From the NCBI GenBank assembly GCA_016705125.1, contig JADIYW010000004.1:206444-270443 (forward strand): a stretch of 64,000 nucleotides of DNA. The letters run 5' to 3'. Origin of the DNA: Bacteroidota bacterium (GTDB taxonomy: Bacteria > Bacteroidota > Bacteroidia > Chitinophagales > JADIYW01). Position numbers and translations under genes: made by a program. The first letter of the stretch is position 1. Every line of letters begins with the position of its first letter. Under the pieces are notes generated by a model. That model saw only the letters and a program-made list of their open reading frames with translations, did no database searches and was not told where the DNA came from. Positions 26,255-35,998 of the stretch are shown here, piece after piece.

Positions 26255-27076
26255 TTATTTTATCTCTATATATCCAGAATTCATAAATATATCATCTTCG
26301 CTATAAATATCTACAACATATTTTCCTTTAGTCAAAAATAGTTGCTCTACTTTAAACCATCCCCAAGTAGGATCTACATCCACATCGAATGTTTCAATTT
26401 CTTCACTATAATCCTTGCCACCATATATTGAGAATGTAACAGAAGAAGTCTTAATTTCTTTTCCGTTGTCAAATAAAATTTGGATTTTATTTCCACCTCT
26501 TATAAACAAAAACTCTTCCTGTGGGTTTTCTGCAATCCCTGTACTAGAAACTTTATAAGCAAACTCTACCTTTGAATCCTCATAATAATAGGTATCAATT
26601 TCATCTTCATCATCATCATCTCCTTCCTTTTCATCTGACACTTCTGTGTCGTCATTTTTAGTAGGCTTCACTCCTTCTATGTAATTAACTTTTGCATAGG
26701 TATCAGCTAGTACATTTTCATTTTCATCAACTACCTGAAAATAATAATCACCATCCTCCTCTAATAAATAGTCGTAAGTAGCGAAGGTATGTTTCTTGTC
26801 AATTTCAAATTCTAAAGTAGAAAAGGCAACATAATCACCATTTTCATCTTTTTTGTCAACCCATAATGAAAGTGGTTTAGTGATTTTTTTACCATCATTC
26901 AAATAGACGATATAAACATAACCTCCATCAGACTTAATATCCCAGGAATCATAAACTCCACTCGGAGTGCCGTCAGATTCGTCAAAACTCTCGGCTAAAA
27001 CAACCTTTTTTTGAGCTTGAACGGTGAACGTAAAAGCTAAAAAAAGAAACGCAAAAACTGATACTAATTTTTTCAT
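26255..27076 (-). CDS. Secreted acidic protein of unknown function
   Basis: The 273-residue protein begins with a clear signal peptide (LVSVFAFLFLAFTFTVQAQ). The mature part has two beta-rich halves joined by a very acidic linker (about 140-165, with EKEGDDDDEDEIDTYYYED). There is no C-terminal sorting domain or lipobox, so it is expected in the periplasm. I recognise no family. A TATATTTG -7 box (27090-27097) lies 13 bases before the start. It stands alone, converging on the SET gene at a shared terminator. Confidence 0.65.
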   Translation of the reverse strand: MKKLVSVFAFLFLAFTFTVQAQKKVVLAESFDESDGTPSGVYDSWDIKSDGGYVYIVYLNDGKKITKPLSLWVDKKDENGDYVAFSTLEFEIDKKHTFATYDYLLEEDGDYYFQVVDENENVLADTYAKVNYIEGVKPTKNDDTEVSDEKEGDDDDEDEIDTYYYEDSKVEFAYKVSSTGIAENPQEEFLFIRGGNKIQILFDNGKEIKTSSVTFSIYGGKDYSEEIETFDVDVDPTWGWFKVEQLFLTKGKYVVDIYSEDDIFMNSGYIEIK

Positions 27077-27089
27077 GTGCTTTTTTTTT

Positions 27090-27097
27090 CAAATATA
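27090..27097 (-). promoter_or_regulatory. Promoter -7 box of the acidic secreted protein gene
   Basis: TATATTTG on the minus strand, 13 bases before the ATG at 27076. A TTTG lies somewhat further than usual upstream (27121-27124). Confidence 0.45.
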
Positions 27098-27135
27098 TTA
27101 AAAATTTTAAATACCTAAACCAAAAACGTGCCAAT

Positions 27136-28026
27136 TTATTTTAAAAATCTCTCACTTACAATTAAATCCCTATTTCCAGCTGTATATTTATAGAATCCTT
27201 CACCTGTTTTGACGCCCAAAAAACCTGCTGTAACCATATTTACCAATAATGGGCAAGGGGCATATTTTGGTTGACCCATCCCGTCGTGCAGTACATTTAA
27301 AATGGCGAGGCACACATCCAATCCAATAAAATCTGCCAATTGTAAAGGGCCCATTGGATGCGCCATTCCCAATTTCATCACCGTATCGATTTCATAAACA
27401 CCAGCCACGCCCTCAAACAAAGTATAAATAGATTCATTAATCATAGGCATCAAAATTCTATTGGCCACAAAGCCAGGGTAATCATTTACTTCTACAGGTA
27501 TTTTTCCCAACTGAATACTTAAATCCATAATGGTTTTGGTCGTCAAATTATCGGTTGCATATCCTCTAATTATTTCTACTAGCTTCATTACTGGAACTGG
27601 ATTCATAAAATGCATACCAATAACTTTTTCAGGGCGTTTGGTGCAAGCTCCAATTTTGGTTATAGAAATGGAAGAAGTATTGGAGGCTAAAATGGTTGAA
27701 GCAGGACAAATTTCATCCAATTGTCGAAATATTTTTTCTTTTATTATAAAATTTTCAGAAGCCGCCTCAACAACCAAATCACTGAGCGGAGCCGCTTTTA
27801 AAATTTCGGTTTCCATAATTAAATTGGCCAATGTTTCCCTTTTCTTATCTTCCGTTATGCTCGCTTTCAAAACCATACGATCTAAATTCTTTGTAATGGT
27901 AGTTAAGGCCTTTTCCAAAATAAGGGCATTCATATCCACTAAATAAACTTTAAACCCATTTTGTGCAAACACATGTGCAATTCCATTTCCCATAGTGCCA
28001 GCTCCAATTACCGTAATTGTATTCAT
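27136..28026 (-). CDS. 3-hydroxyacyl-CoA (3-hydroxybutyryl-CoA) dehydrogenase
   Basis: This 296-residue stand-alone dehydrogenase has the NAD-binding motif VIGAGTMGNGIAHVFAQNG at the start. It also has the SNTSSI segment, the catalytic His in IGMHFMNPVPVMKLVEII, and the C-terminal domain with GFVANRILMPMINE and HPMGPLQLADFIGLD. It interconverts 3-hydroxyacyl-CoA and 3-ketoacyl-CoA, in short-chain (butyrate-type) or phenylacetate metabolism (Hbd/PaaH class). It is distinct from the HADH half of the fusion at 12729-15122 and is not in an operon with other beta-oxidation genes here. The divergent neighbour is the GH36 gene, 60 bases away. Confidence 0.92.
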   Translation of the reverse strand: MNTITVIGAGTMGNGIAHVFAQNGFKVYLVDMNALILEKALTTITKNLDRMVLKASITEDKKRETLANLIMETEILKAAPLSDLVVEAASENFIIKEKIFRQLDEICPASTILASNTSSISITKIGACTKRPEKVIGMHFMNPVPVMKLVEIIRGYATDNLTTKTIMDLSIQLGKIPVEVNDYPGFVANRILMPMINESIYTLFEGVAGVYEIDTVMKLGMAHPMGPLQLADFIGLDVCLAILNVLHDGMGQPKYAPCPLLVNMVTAGFLGVKTGEGFYKYTAGNRDLIVSERFLK

Positions 28027-28086
28027 ATCTTTATTTTATTTTTGTATTATTGGTGCGAAATTACTTATCCAAATCCAATTTTTTGC

Positions 28087-30087
28087 ATGGAAATAAATTT
28101 TGTAAATGGAAACATACTCCTAAACAATGGAAATACTGTTGATTTCCATTCATTTGAAACAATAGAAAATATAGATTTTAAACTTGTTTTTAATACAGAA
28201 ACAATAGGGAATTTTAACAAAATTAGTATTGAAATACATCCGAACAAAAAATTAAAATTATCTAATTTCAGTTTAAATTATTCATTTAAAAATCAAGAGA
28301 ATAACGGATTTTACTGCAACGGTTTTCAATCGTGGACAGACACTAGAGTATTTGAAAAAGACGAAAAAATAGGTAGAATTTCAAGGCTTTTTAAACCCAT
28401 TTGCAAATTTTATAGCGACTATAATACCTATAATTATACCGAAAAAAAAGGACTTTTTCATTCTTGGAATTACGCTTTCTTTCAATTAGAAGGTGGAAAA
28501 CCATTCTTTTTGGCAGGAATCAACGAAACAGATGCTTATACCTTATTTGAGGCTGATTATGGAACCGAACAATTGAAAATTACAAAATGCATAGATGGAT
28601 GGGAAATATCGTCGCCAACTTTACTCATGGATTTTTTTTATGGGATAGATATTGAAAGGAAATGCTATGACCAATTTTACACTTTTTTAAATCGTCCTTA
28701 TCCGAAAGTGGATCAGGCTGCAGGTTGGACAAGTTGGTACCACTACTATGAGAAAATAAGTGAAGCAATTGTAATTGAAAATTTGGAAGCAATAACAGCT
28801 AAAGAAATCCCTATTTCATTTTTTCAAATTGATGATGGTTTTCAAGAAAAAACGGGCGATTGGTTGCAGATAAATAAAAAATTCCCACATGGAATGAAAT
28901 ATTTGGCTGATAAAATAAAAGAAAAAAACATACAGCCAGGCATTTGGTTGGCACCATTTATTTGTTCAAAAAAATCAGAAATATATAAAAATCATCCGGA
29001 TTGGATACTTAAAGATGAAAAAGGAAAATTGATAAAAATGGGCTTTAATCCTGCTTGGGATGGTTGGTTTTATGGATTAGATATTTATCATGAAGGTGTA
29101 ATTGAATATTTGAAAAATGTTTTTAAAACGGTTTTGGATGAATGGGGTTTTGAATTAGTAAAACTCGATTTCCTATTTGCAGCTGCTCCACTCCCACGGG
29201 CAGGCAAAACAATGGGGAAAATAATGGACGATGCCATGGTTTTTCTTAGAACATTGGTGGGCGATAAACTTATTTTGGGTTGTGGAGTTCCTTTGATTCC
29301 ATCCATGGGAAGAGTAGATTATTGCCGAATAGGCCCTGACATACACCTTAAATGGGATTTTACATTGTTGAAGTGGGGTAATAATAGAGAACGCCCCTCC
29401 AACCTAAATGCAATTGGCAATACTATAAATAGAAGTGCATTATCACATAGAGGTTTTTTGAACGATCCGGATGTTTTTATCCTGAGAAAAGAAAAAAACA
29501 AATTGAATTTTGAAGAAAAATATAGTCTTTTGCTTGCCAATGTGCTTTTTGGAGACTTAATTTTTACAAGCGACAATTTAAATACTTATGATGAAGAAAT
29601 GCTTTTCCTTTTCAAATCCATTTTTCCACTTCAAAAACCACAGGATTTAAAAATTAATGCCACTAAAAATTTGTATAAATGTACTTTTAGGATAAAAGAA
29701 AGACAATACCTTAGTTTTTTCAATCTGACAGACACCACAAAAAGGGTAAAACTACCAAGTGGTTTGTTCTTTGATGGAAAAAAAGGCGTCCTAATTCAAG
29801 GAAAGCAGATGCATGAATTGAAAAAACACGAATCTTGTTGTTTATTGAATGTTGGTTACAATCCATTCGCAATTTCTGGTACTAAAGGCCACCTCTTTCC
29901 TGGGTGTGAGGTAGAGAACATTTATCTAATTGATGATGCGTTACAAATAGATTTAATACCTGGACTTTTAAATCCAATTACAGTTTATGTAAAAACCCCA
30001 AAGGAATATCAAATTGAATTTATAAATGGAAATTCTGTACAAACCATTCAAAAAAAAGAATTTAATATCATTAAAGCTTCAATTTAG
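28087..30087 (+). CDS. GH36-family alpha-galactosidase
   Basis: The start is set at the ATG at 28087; an upstream open stretch from 27961 runs through the divergent dehydrogenase gene and encodes nothing sensible. The 666-residue enzyme has the GH36 N-terminal beta-sandwich (about 1-220), then the (beta/alpha)8 domain with WTSWYHYYEKI, FFQIDDGFQ, IWLAPFICSKKSEIYKNHPDW, the nucleophile Asp in LVKLDFLFAA and the acid/base Asp in YCRIGPDIHLKWD. No signal peptide is seen, so it is cytoplasmic. It would hydrolyse alpha-linked galactose from oligosaccharides such as melibiose or raffinose. No transporter or other sugar gene is adjacent. Confidence 0.85.
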   Translation: MEINFVNGNILLNNGNTVDFHSFETIENIDFKLVFNTETIGNFNKISIEIHPNKKLKLSNFSLNYSFKNQENNGFYCNGFQSWTDTRVFEKDEKIGRISRLFKPICKFYSDYNTYNYTEKKGLFHSWNYAFFQLEGGKPFFLAGINETDAYTLFEADYGTEQLKITKCIDGWEISSPTLLMDFFYGIDIERKCYDQFYTFLNRPYPKVDQAAGWTSWYHYYEKISEAIVIENLEAITAKEIPISFFQIDDGFQEKTGDWLQINKKFPHGMKYLADKIKEKNIQPGIWLAPFICSKKSEIYKNHPDWILKDEKGKLIKMGFNPAWDGWFYGLDIYHEGVIEYLKNVFKTVLDEWGFELVKLDFLFAAAPLPRAGKTMGKIMDDAMVFLRTLVGDKLILGCGVPLIPSMGRVDYCRIGPDIHLKWDFTLLKWGNNRERPSNLNAIGNTINRSALSHRGFLNDPDVFILRKEKNKLNFEEKYSLLLANVLFGDLIFTSDNLNTYDEEMLFLFKSIFPLQKPQDLKINATKNLYKCTFRIKERQYLSFFNLTDTTKRVKLPSGLFFDGKKGVLIQGKQMHELKKHESCCLLNVGYNPFAISGTKGHLFPGCEVENIYLIDDALQIDLIPGLLNPITVYVKTPKEYQIEFINGNSVQTIQKKEFNIIKASI

Positions 30088-30090
30088 CAC

Positions 30091-30098
30091 TATATTTG
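30091..30098 (+). promoter_or_regulatory. Promoter -7 box upstream of the TPR gene
   Basis: TATATTTG, 60 bases before the ATG at 30159 and directly after the stop of the GH36 gene. No -33 box at good spacing. Confidence 0.4.
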
Positions 30099-30158
30099 TA
30101 GTTAAGTAAAAAAAAATCATTTGCATTTCGACAATCAAAATATTCTTTAGCCAAAAAA

Positions 30159-31292
30159 ATGAAATCTCTATTTTATTTATTTTTTCTTTGTTCGTTTGCA
30201 ACTCCAATTTTAGTAGTTGCCCAGACTGAAAATACAATCAAAGAAAATCCTTGGCTTACAACCTGCAAACTGTATTATGCTCAAGGTAATTATCCTTTAG
30301 CTTTAAATGCCATAACTCAATTTTTAAAACCTGACCCTTTAAATTGGGAAGGCTTATACTGGAGAGGCAAAATTGAGTCCAGAATGCTTAACTTTAATGA
30401 TGCATTTGATGATTTAAACTTGGCAAATAAACTATACCCCAAACAGGCCAAAACCATGGCTGCACTAGCTGAATTGTATGATTATTTTGGAGATTATGAA
30501 AAAGCATTTAACTTAATCACAGCAGCCTTAATAGTTGAACCAACCAATTTGTCCTTTTTAAATATAGAAGGCTTGGTGTTACTCCATCAAAAAAAATTCA
30601 ATGCCGCATTTTTAATTTTTGACAATATCATTCTTCGAGATTCCACCGATCCAATTGCATTTAATAATAGAGGCACTGCAAGGTTCAATAACCAAAGCGT
30701 TCAATACCCATCAAAAGAGGATTTAAAAAATGCTGAACATGATTTTTCAAAAGCAATTGAACTAAGCCCCACTTTCGCTATGGCTTATAGAAACAGAGGT
30801 GTGGTAAGGCTGGGATTAAATGATTATAATAATGCCTATCAAGATTTGATTATTGCCAGGCGATTAGACCCAAAAGATGAGAAAGTATATTACAATTTGG
30901 GTAAAATATATAATAAATTGGGCAAGAATGAACTCGCAATTGAGGCTTTTAATAATGCCATCAAAATCAGTACTATTTTTTGTGAACCCTATTTAGAAAG
31001 AGGATTGACGCACCTTAGCATGGGAAATTATGAAAGTGGAAGATCTGATTTCCGAAAATCAATCGCAGTAGATAAAAATTCTAAAGGAAGAGCCAATTAT
31101 TATATTGCAAAATCGTATGCGCTTGAAAAAAATAAAGTGCTTTGTATCGAATATTTGAAAAATGCGAAAAAAACTGGTTTTTTCGTTAATTTCGATAATA
31201 GAAATGAGCTTATTAAGGACACATCTTTTAATGAATTACTAAAGGATGAGGATTTTAGAAAGGCAAGAAACGAAATAATCAAAATAAAATAG
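30159..31292 (+). CDS. Exported tetratricopeptide-repeat protein
   Basis: After a signal peptide (LFYLFFLCSFATPILVVAQ), the 377-residue protein is filled with about eight TPR units from residue 30 to 350. Examples are MAYRNRGVVRLGLNDYNNAY and VYYNLGKIYNKLGKNELAIE. TPR proteins are protein-interaction scaffolds; there is no enzymatic domain. The partner is unknown. It is followed after 36 bases by a convergent DUF423 gene. Confidence 0.85.
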   Translation: MKSLFYLFFLCSFATPILVVAQTENTIKENPWLTTCKLYYAQGNYPLALNAITQFLKPDPLNWEGLYWRGKIESRMLNFNDAFDDLNLANKLYPKQAKTMAALAELYDYFGDYEKAFNLITAALIVEPTNLSFLNIEGLVLLHQKKFNAAFLIFDNIILRDSTDPIAFNNRGTARFNNQSVQYPSKEDLKNAEHDFSKAIELSPTFAMAYRNRGVVRLGLNDYNNAYQDLIIARRLDPKDEKVYYNLGKIYNKLGKNELAIEAFNNAIKISTIFCEPYLERGLTHLSMGNYESGRSDFRKSIAVDKNSKGRANYYIAKSYALEKNKVLCIEYLKNAKKTGFFVNFDNRNELIKDTSFNELLKDEDFRKARNEIIKIK

Positions 31293-31328
31293 TTTTTTAA
31301 AAATCCTCTCAAATCCAACTTTTAAAAC

Positions 31329-31715
31329 CTACATTCTTAGCACTTTTACAAAAAGAATGACCCAACCAATTATAAAACATAATCCGCCTAATGGGGTAAT
31401 TGGACCTATAAATTTGCTTATACTTTGAAGACCCAATAAATCCTTACATGCTAAAAGATACAAGGACCCACAAAAGAGAATAATACCTGTAAGAAAAAAA
31501 TCTCCAGCTATAGCTAATTTTAAATTAGGGAATATTTGCATCAAAATACCAACAACGATTAGCGCAAAAACATGGTAAAATTGATATTTAACAGCAGTTT
31601 CATAAGTTTGCAATTGCTCAATTGACAATTTAGGTTTCAAACCATGTGCCCCAAATGCACCTAACGCAACCGCAACTGCAGCCAACAAAAAACCAGTAGT
31701 TAGAAAAAATTTCAT
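31329..31715 (-). CDS. DUF423 family inner-membrane protein
   Basis: The 128-residue protein has four membrane helices. It carries the family signature at the N-terminus (LGAFGAHGLKPKL, then the YETAVKYQFYHVFAL block) and PITPLGGLCFIIGW near the end. It is the YgdD/DUF423 family, of unknown function. It sits between convergent (TPR) and divergent (31806) genes and is not in an operon. Confidence 0.9.
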   Translation of the reverse strand: MKFFLTTGFLLAAVAVALGAFGAHGLKPKLSIEQLQTYETAVKYQFYHVFALIVVGILMQIFPNLKLAIAGDFFLTGIILFCGSLYLLACKDLLGLQSISKFIGPITPLGGLCFIIGWVILFVKVLRM

Positions 31716-31793
31716 TTATTATTATTTTATGCAAAATTATCAAAAAAAAGGCAAACGGAAGATTTGAAAAGTACAATTATATTTATAAATAAT

Positions 31794-31801
31794 TACCTTT
31801 G
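31794..31801 (+). promoter_or_regulatory. Promoter -7 box, near-leaderless
   Basis: TACCTTTG matches TAnnTTTG and ends four bases before the ATG at 31806, so the transcript would begin at or next to the start codon. Confidence 0.5.
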
Positions 31802-31805
31802 AGGC

Positions 31806-32300
31806 ATGAGTCAGATAAAAGAAACAACAATTTTAGAAGCTTTTGACAGATTAGATGGCCTAAGCGATAAGCAATATGAGGAATTCTTCGTTGATTTGGG
31901 TGAAGCACAACCCGAATTGATGTCATATATAATGGAATTTTCAGAATCATTGGAAAATGAAGAGGCTAGTGAAGACATGGTTTTTTTGTTGGCAATAATT
32001 TTCATTTCCTACGAAATTATAACCGAAGAACCTGTTCCGCATGTAGATGAGGATTTACTAGACAAGGCTGAGGAGAAAATCATTGCTCAACTTCAAGAAT
32101 TGGAGAAAATTGAAGGTGATGAATTACAAACCGCCTTTATTGAGAAAAATCAGCGTCAACCTGAATTGATGGAATACATTTCAGATATTATGGGTGGAGA
32201 CGAAGAGTTTCCTTCTAACTTTACAGAAGAGGAAATGGGCTTAGCCTATACCAATTTTGCAGTAATGGTGGAAAGCATCGAAATGATTTACGGAAGATAG
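31806..32300 (+). CDS. Conserved-looking acidic cytoplasmic protein of unknown function
   Basis: The 164-residue protein is strongly acidic (many Glu/Asp) and predicted helical, without signal peptide or membrane segment. Two parts of it resemble each other (about 20-75 and 115-162; LSDKQYEEFFVDLGEAQPEL versus LQTAFIEKNQRQPEL), which suggests an internal duplication. I do not recognise a named family. It lies 164 bases upstream of recN with a repeat-phrase tract between them, so co-transcription is doubtful. Its own promoter appears to give an almost leaderless mRNA. Confidence 0.65.
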   Translation: MSQIKETTILEAFDRLDGLSDKQYEEFFVDLGEAQPELMSYIMEFSESLENEEASEDMVFLLAIIFISYEIITEEPVPHVDEDLLDKAEEKIIAQLQELEKIEGDELQTAFIEKNQRQPELMEYISDIMGGDEEFPSNFTEEEMGLAYTNFAVMVESIEMIYGR

Positions 32301-32452
32301 ATTTGGGAATTTAAGAATTGAGAATTCAGATTTGAGAGTCTAGAGTTTAGAATCAAGATTTAATAGAAATAATACTCCATTAAAAATCAAAACTTAGCAT
32401 TTAAAATTTAAAATTAACTCTATTATATTTTAAGAAACAATTTTCATTTCAC

Positions 32453-32460
32453 TATTTTTG
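32453..32460 (+). promoter_or_regulatory. Promoter -7 box of recN, near-leaderless
   Basis: TATTTTTG ends four bases before the recN ATG at 32465. No clear -33 box. The 150 bases upstream (32301-32450) hold AT-rich repeat phrases (GAGTCTAGAGTTTAGAATCA at about 32336). Confidence 0.5.
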
Positions 32461-32464
32461 TTGA

Positions 32465-34123
32465 ATGTTACAGCGTTTATCTATAAAAAATTACGCAATC
32501 ATTGAATCCGTTGATTTAGATTTCGACAGCGGATTCAATATTATTACTGGTGAAACTGGTGCTGGAAAATCCATACTGATGGGTGCACTTGGGCTAATTT
32601 TGGGCAAACGAGCCGATACATCTGTACTAAGAAACCCTGAAGAAAAATGCTATATTGAGGCCACTTTTAGTGTTGGCAGTTTAAAATTAGTTTCTTTTTT
32701 TGAAGAAAATGACATTGATTATCAAATTGAAACAATTATTCGTAGAGAAATAAATGCAGCAGGAAAATCGCGTGCTTTTATAAATGACCAACCTGTAAAT
32801 TTAGAACTATTAAGGGATTTAACTTCCAAATTAGTTGATATTCATGCCCAACAAGAAACGGGCAACTTAATGGATAGTGATTTTCTCTTGGCGATATTGG
32901 ATGGAATGGCCAACAATAGCAAGGAATTGGAATTGTATAAAACTAAATTTCAAGCGTGGAAAAAAACAAATAATGAGTACGCACAATTAAAAAAAACAGA
33001 TCAAGACAACCAGAAAGAAAAAGACTTTTTACAATTTCAATTTGATGAATTGAATGCATTAGCATTAAATATCGAAACAGATAAGAATTTAGCTCAAGAA
33101 CTTGAATTATTAGAAAATGCAGAATTAGTAAAACAAAATCTGCTCAATTCAAAACAAATACTTGATGAAGGAGATTTATCTATTTTAACAAAATTGAGAG
33201 AAAACAATAGACTCTTAAATTCGATTAGCGATTTTTCGCCAGAAATAAAAGAAATAAAAGATAGGTGCGAAACCATTGTTTTAGAATTTCGGGAAATTGT
33301 ACGTATCGTTGAAGATATTGCAGAAAATACAGAATACTCAGCTGAATTGATTCAAAAAACCACTGAAAGAGTTGATCTTTTAAATCGAATGTGTCATAAA
33401 CACCAATGTAGTGATTTTATCGAACTAAAAACTGTTTTTGAAAACCTAGAAAGTCGACTTCTTAAGATAGATTCTAATCAAGAAGCATTGCAAACACTTG
33501 AAAATAGATTGATAGAACAGAAAAATTCATTACAAGAAATTGGAAATCAAATATCGTCAAAAAGAGAAAAGCAAATAGAAAAATTTGAATCCACTGTAAG
33601 TAGTATTTTGAAGGAAATTGGAATGCCTTTCGGATTTGTTGAATTGAAACTAGAAAAGAATATAGATATATTGCTCAAAAATGGCATTGATGAGATAAAA
33701 TTATTCTTTAGTCCTAACAAAGGTATTGCTTCAAAAACACTCGACCAAGTAGGAAGCGGTGGAGAAAAATCAAGATTAATGTTGGCCATTAAATCGCTCG
33801 TGGCCGAGGCTGGCGCACTTCCTACACTAATTTTTGATGAAATAGATACAGGCATTTCGGGTGATGTGGCACAAAAAGTAGCCATTATTTTTACTCAATT
33901 AGCCAAGAAACACCAACTTATTTCCATTACACATTTACCGCAGATAGCTGCAAAAGCCGATAAACATTTCTTTGTATTTAAAGATCATAATGCTGATATC
34001 ACAGCAACCAAAATAAAAGAGTTGGATGAGAATGGAAGCATAATTGAACTAGCAACTATGTTAAGTGGTGCCAACCCAAGCGCAGCGGCTATTCAGAATG
34101 CAAAAGATTTGATGGGTAGATAG
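32465..34123 (+). CDS. recN: DNA repair protein RecN
   Basis: The 552-residue SMC-like ATPase acts in recombinational repair of double-strand breaks. Walker A is GETGAGKSILMGALGLILG (about 30), followed by the RecN-type VDIHAQQET segment, a coiled-coil middle (about 160-370), the signature VGSGGEKSRLMLA and Walker B TLIFDEIDTGISGDVA, and ISITHLPQIAAKADKH at the C-terminus. In many Bacteroidota recN follows the bamD-rpoZ-coaBC-DUF4835 block; here that block is at 40.4-43.7 kb and recN stands apart. Confidence 0.95.
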   Translation: MLQRLSIKNYAIIESVDLDFDSGFNIITGETGAGKSILMGALGLILGKRADTSVLRNPEEKCYIEATFSVGSLKLVSFFEENDIDYQIETIIRREINAAGKSRAFINDQPVNLELLRDLTSKLVDIHAQQETGNLMDSDFLLAILDGMANNSKELELYKTKFQAWKKTNNEYAQLKKTDQDNQKEKDFLQFQFDELNALALNIETDKNLAQELELLENAELVKQNLLNSKQILDEGDLSILTKLRENNRLLNSISDFSPEIKEIKDRCETIVLEFREIVRIVEDIAENTEYSAELIQKTTERVDLLNRMCHKHQCSDFIELKTVFENLESRLLKIDSNQEALQTLENRLIEQKNSLQEIGNQISSKREKQIEKFESTVSSILKEIGMPFGFVELKLEKNIDILLKNGIDEIKLFFSPNKGIASKTLDQVGSGGEKSRLMLAIKSLVAEAGALPTLIFDEIDTGISGDVAQKVAIIFTQLAKKHQLISITHLPQIAAKADKHFFVFKDHNADITATKIKELDENGSIIELATMLSGANPSAAAIQNAKDLMGR

Positions 34124-34573
34124 TTATAAACTCGTTCTTTCGGCATAACTTGTTCTACCTAAGAATTTCAACCCGCAAATATATCCTCGAAGCAATAATT
34201 TTTCTTCAGAATCCATTTTTATACTCCCACAATAAGTAGATCCAGAACCCGCAACATACACACTCCCTCCTGTCCATTTTTTATCATCAGCATCCCAAGT
34301 AAATCCATAAGCTACCTTCATTCCCATTAACGGTCGACTTCGTAATGCTGCATTTTTATTTTTAATGTCTGTTCTTGGCTTTCCATTGGCATCATTTGGT
34401 TCTAACAACCACACAATTTTGCCCTCCAATTCACCATTAGCATTTTTACTTACTTTTACTTTGGTATCTTTGGTTTCTATCATCCAAACACCCAAAAATT
34501 TATCGGGTGTAATTATAGGCTCATTCGGCTTTAAAAAGAAAGATATTAAAACAAAAAAGAATAATTTATTCAT
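34124..34573 (-). CDS. DUF2147 family exported protein
   Basis: The 149-residue protein has a short signal peptide (MNKLFFFVLISFFLKP). A single DUF2147 domain follows: LGVWMIETKDTKVKV, then GKIVWL, RPLMGMKV, WTGGSVYVAGSGSTYCGSIKM and LLLRGYICG. DUF2147 proteins of Bacteroidota are small beta-barrel-like periplasmic proteins of unknown function. It converges on recN with no gap. A CAAATATA (TATATTTG on the minus strand) at 34595-34602 gives a 22-base leader. Confidence 0.9.
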   Translation of the reverse strand: MNKLFFFVLISFFLKPNEPIITPDKFLGVWMIETKDTKVKVSKNANGELEGKIVWLLEPNDANGKPRTDIKNKNAALRSRPLMGMKVAYGFTWDADDKKWTGGSVYVAGSGSTYCGSIKMDSEEKLLLRGYICGLKFLGRTSYAERTSL

Positions 34574-34652
34574 GGCTAACTATTTATAATTAACCAAATA
34601 TAAATAAAAAAAATATTTATCCAAAAAAAATATTGAAAAAAAAATTCCGAAT

Positions 34653-35987
34653 CTAATCCATTTTAAATTCAGCCACGTTTTTACCTACATTTCTACCAAA
34701 GGTAACGCCTTCATATATCGCCCGACTGAAATGTATCCCACCATACAATCTTGAAATTGCGGCCTCATTGGCAAACTCAGAAAAGCTCTCAAAATTACGA
34801 GGCGCCCCATTTATATCAACTCTATTGTTATGGGTTTTATCTTGAAAAGCATAATTATTGCCAAAAAGCGATTCCAATACTAATGCTGATGCTCCACTTT
34901 GTACTGAATGTCCAGAAGGAAATTCAGGAAATGGTGGTGTGCTTAAAAGGGAATTATATGCTGGATCAATATAAGTCCTTATATAGGTAATTGGTCGAAG
35001 TAGGTTATCTTGGTATTTGCATTTCCAACAATTTACAAATGCATCATGCACCGCAAAACCTAATTTACAATATGCAACAGCTGCTTTCTCTAAATTCAAA
35101 TTTTCCTTTTCTACTACTTGTTTCATTATAGACACAGAATGACCCGATGGAGTACTTGTTTTTCCAGGATCGTCACTCCAATATTTTGCAATTAATTCCT
35201 GTTCTGGTGTTAAATTTGTAGAAACATTATAGGTTTCTAGGGCTTGCGCATAAAAACCAGAATTTGCATCGCTTGAAAAACCAGGCACTAGATTAGGCAT
35301 CGCTATTGCAGCATTTTTAAACATAAATGTCCGCACTGATCCCCAATATGGTTGCATTGGAATAGGTTGATAAGCTGGTGGAGTTGGCACCCATTTGCCT
35401 AAGCCAACCGTAAATTGATATCCCATAGGAAAATTGGTTAAGTAGCATTCGTCTTGTCCATCTGTTTTAGAATATTCATACACTGAATGCCCTACCTTTT
35501 TTCCAAAGTCAGCACCATTTTCAATCGCTTCAGCACTTGCTTGCCCTGAAAAACCTGACTTAATTAAATTCTCTAACGAATCTATTGACACCAAATTTGA
35601 AGCCTTATTTCTATACAAATTTCGGCCAATTTCGGCTAATGCAGCATTTGCTGAAGCAGGCCAAAAATAAGTTTTCCCGCCTCCTGGCTCTACACCAACA
35701 TTAAACTTACTCAATCTTGAAGAAAGTGTATGAGTAGCTGTACTTCCTGGTGCAATGGATTCGTAAAGTGCCAAACCATCGTAGCCAAATGCCCTCGCAG
35801 CTACCGGAGGAGAAAATCCTGGCGTTCCTTTTGTCATGGCCAAAAATAAACCATACCATGCATTTGGGACTTCGGCCATATAATTTTCAATGGCTATACC
35901 ATCAAAATCTTTTGTATCCTTATTTTCTTCTTTCTTACATGAAAAAATAAGTAAACTAATACATAAAACAATTAATACTTTTTTCAT
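34653..35987 (-). CDS. Vanadium-dependent haloperoxidase / PAP2-type lipoprotein
   Basis: This 444-residue lipoprotein has signal MKKVLIVLCISLLIFSC and lipidation at Cys17. The C-terminal half has the PAP2 phosphatase/vanadium haloperoxidase signatures: an upstream Lys/Arg block (around NLLRPITYIR), FPSGHSVQSGASALVLES (second motif) and SRLYGGIHFSRAIYEG with the vanadate/phosphate-binding His (third motif, R-x(n)-H). In Bacteroidota such proteins are usually labelled vanadium-dependent haloperoxidase family; a phosphatase role is equally possible. It lies 11 bases after the serine hydrolase gene on the same strand and is probably co-transcribed with it. Confidence 0.85.
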   Translation of the reverse strand: MKKVLIVLCISLLIFSCKKEENKDTKDFDGIAIENYMAEVPNAWYGLFLAMTKGTPGFSPPVAARAFGYDGLALYESIAPGSTATHTLSSRLSKFNVGVEPGGGKTYFWPASANAALAEIGRNLYRNKASNLVSIDSLENLIKSGFSGQASAEAIENGADFGKKVGHSVYEYSKTDGQDECYLTNFPMGYQFTVGLGKWVPTPPAYQPIPMQPYWGSVRTFMFKNAAIAMPNLVPGFSSDANSGFYAQALETYNVSTNLTPEQELIAKYWSDDPGKTSTPSGHSVSIMKQVVEKENLNLEKAAVAYCKLGFAVHDAFVNCWKCKYQDNLLRPITYIRTYIDPAYNSLLSTPPFPEFPSGHSVQSGASALVLESLFGNNYAFQDKTHNNRVDINGAPRNFESFSEFANEAAISRLYGGIHFSRAIYEGVTFGRNVGKNVAEFKMD

Positions 35988-35998
35988 TTTTTTAATTT

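Noticed and set aside
27961..28086. Upstream extension of the GH36 gene
   Set aside because: It crosses the divergent dehydrogenase gene and the promoter region and does not resemble GH36 N-termini.
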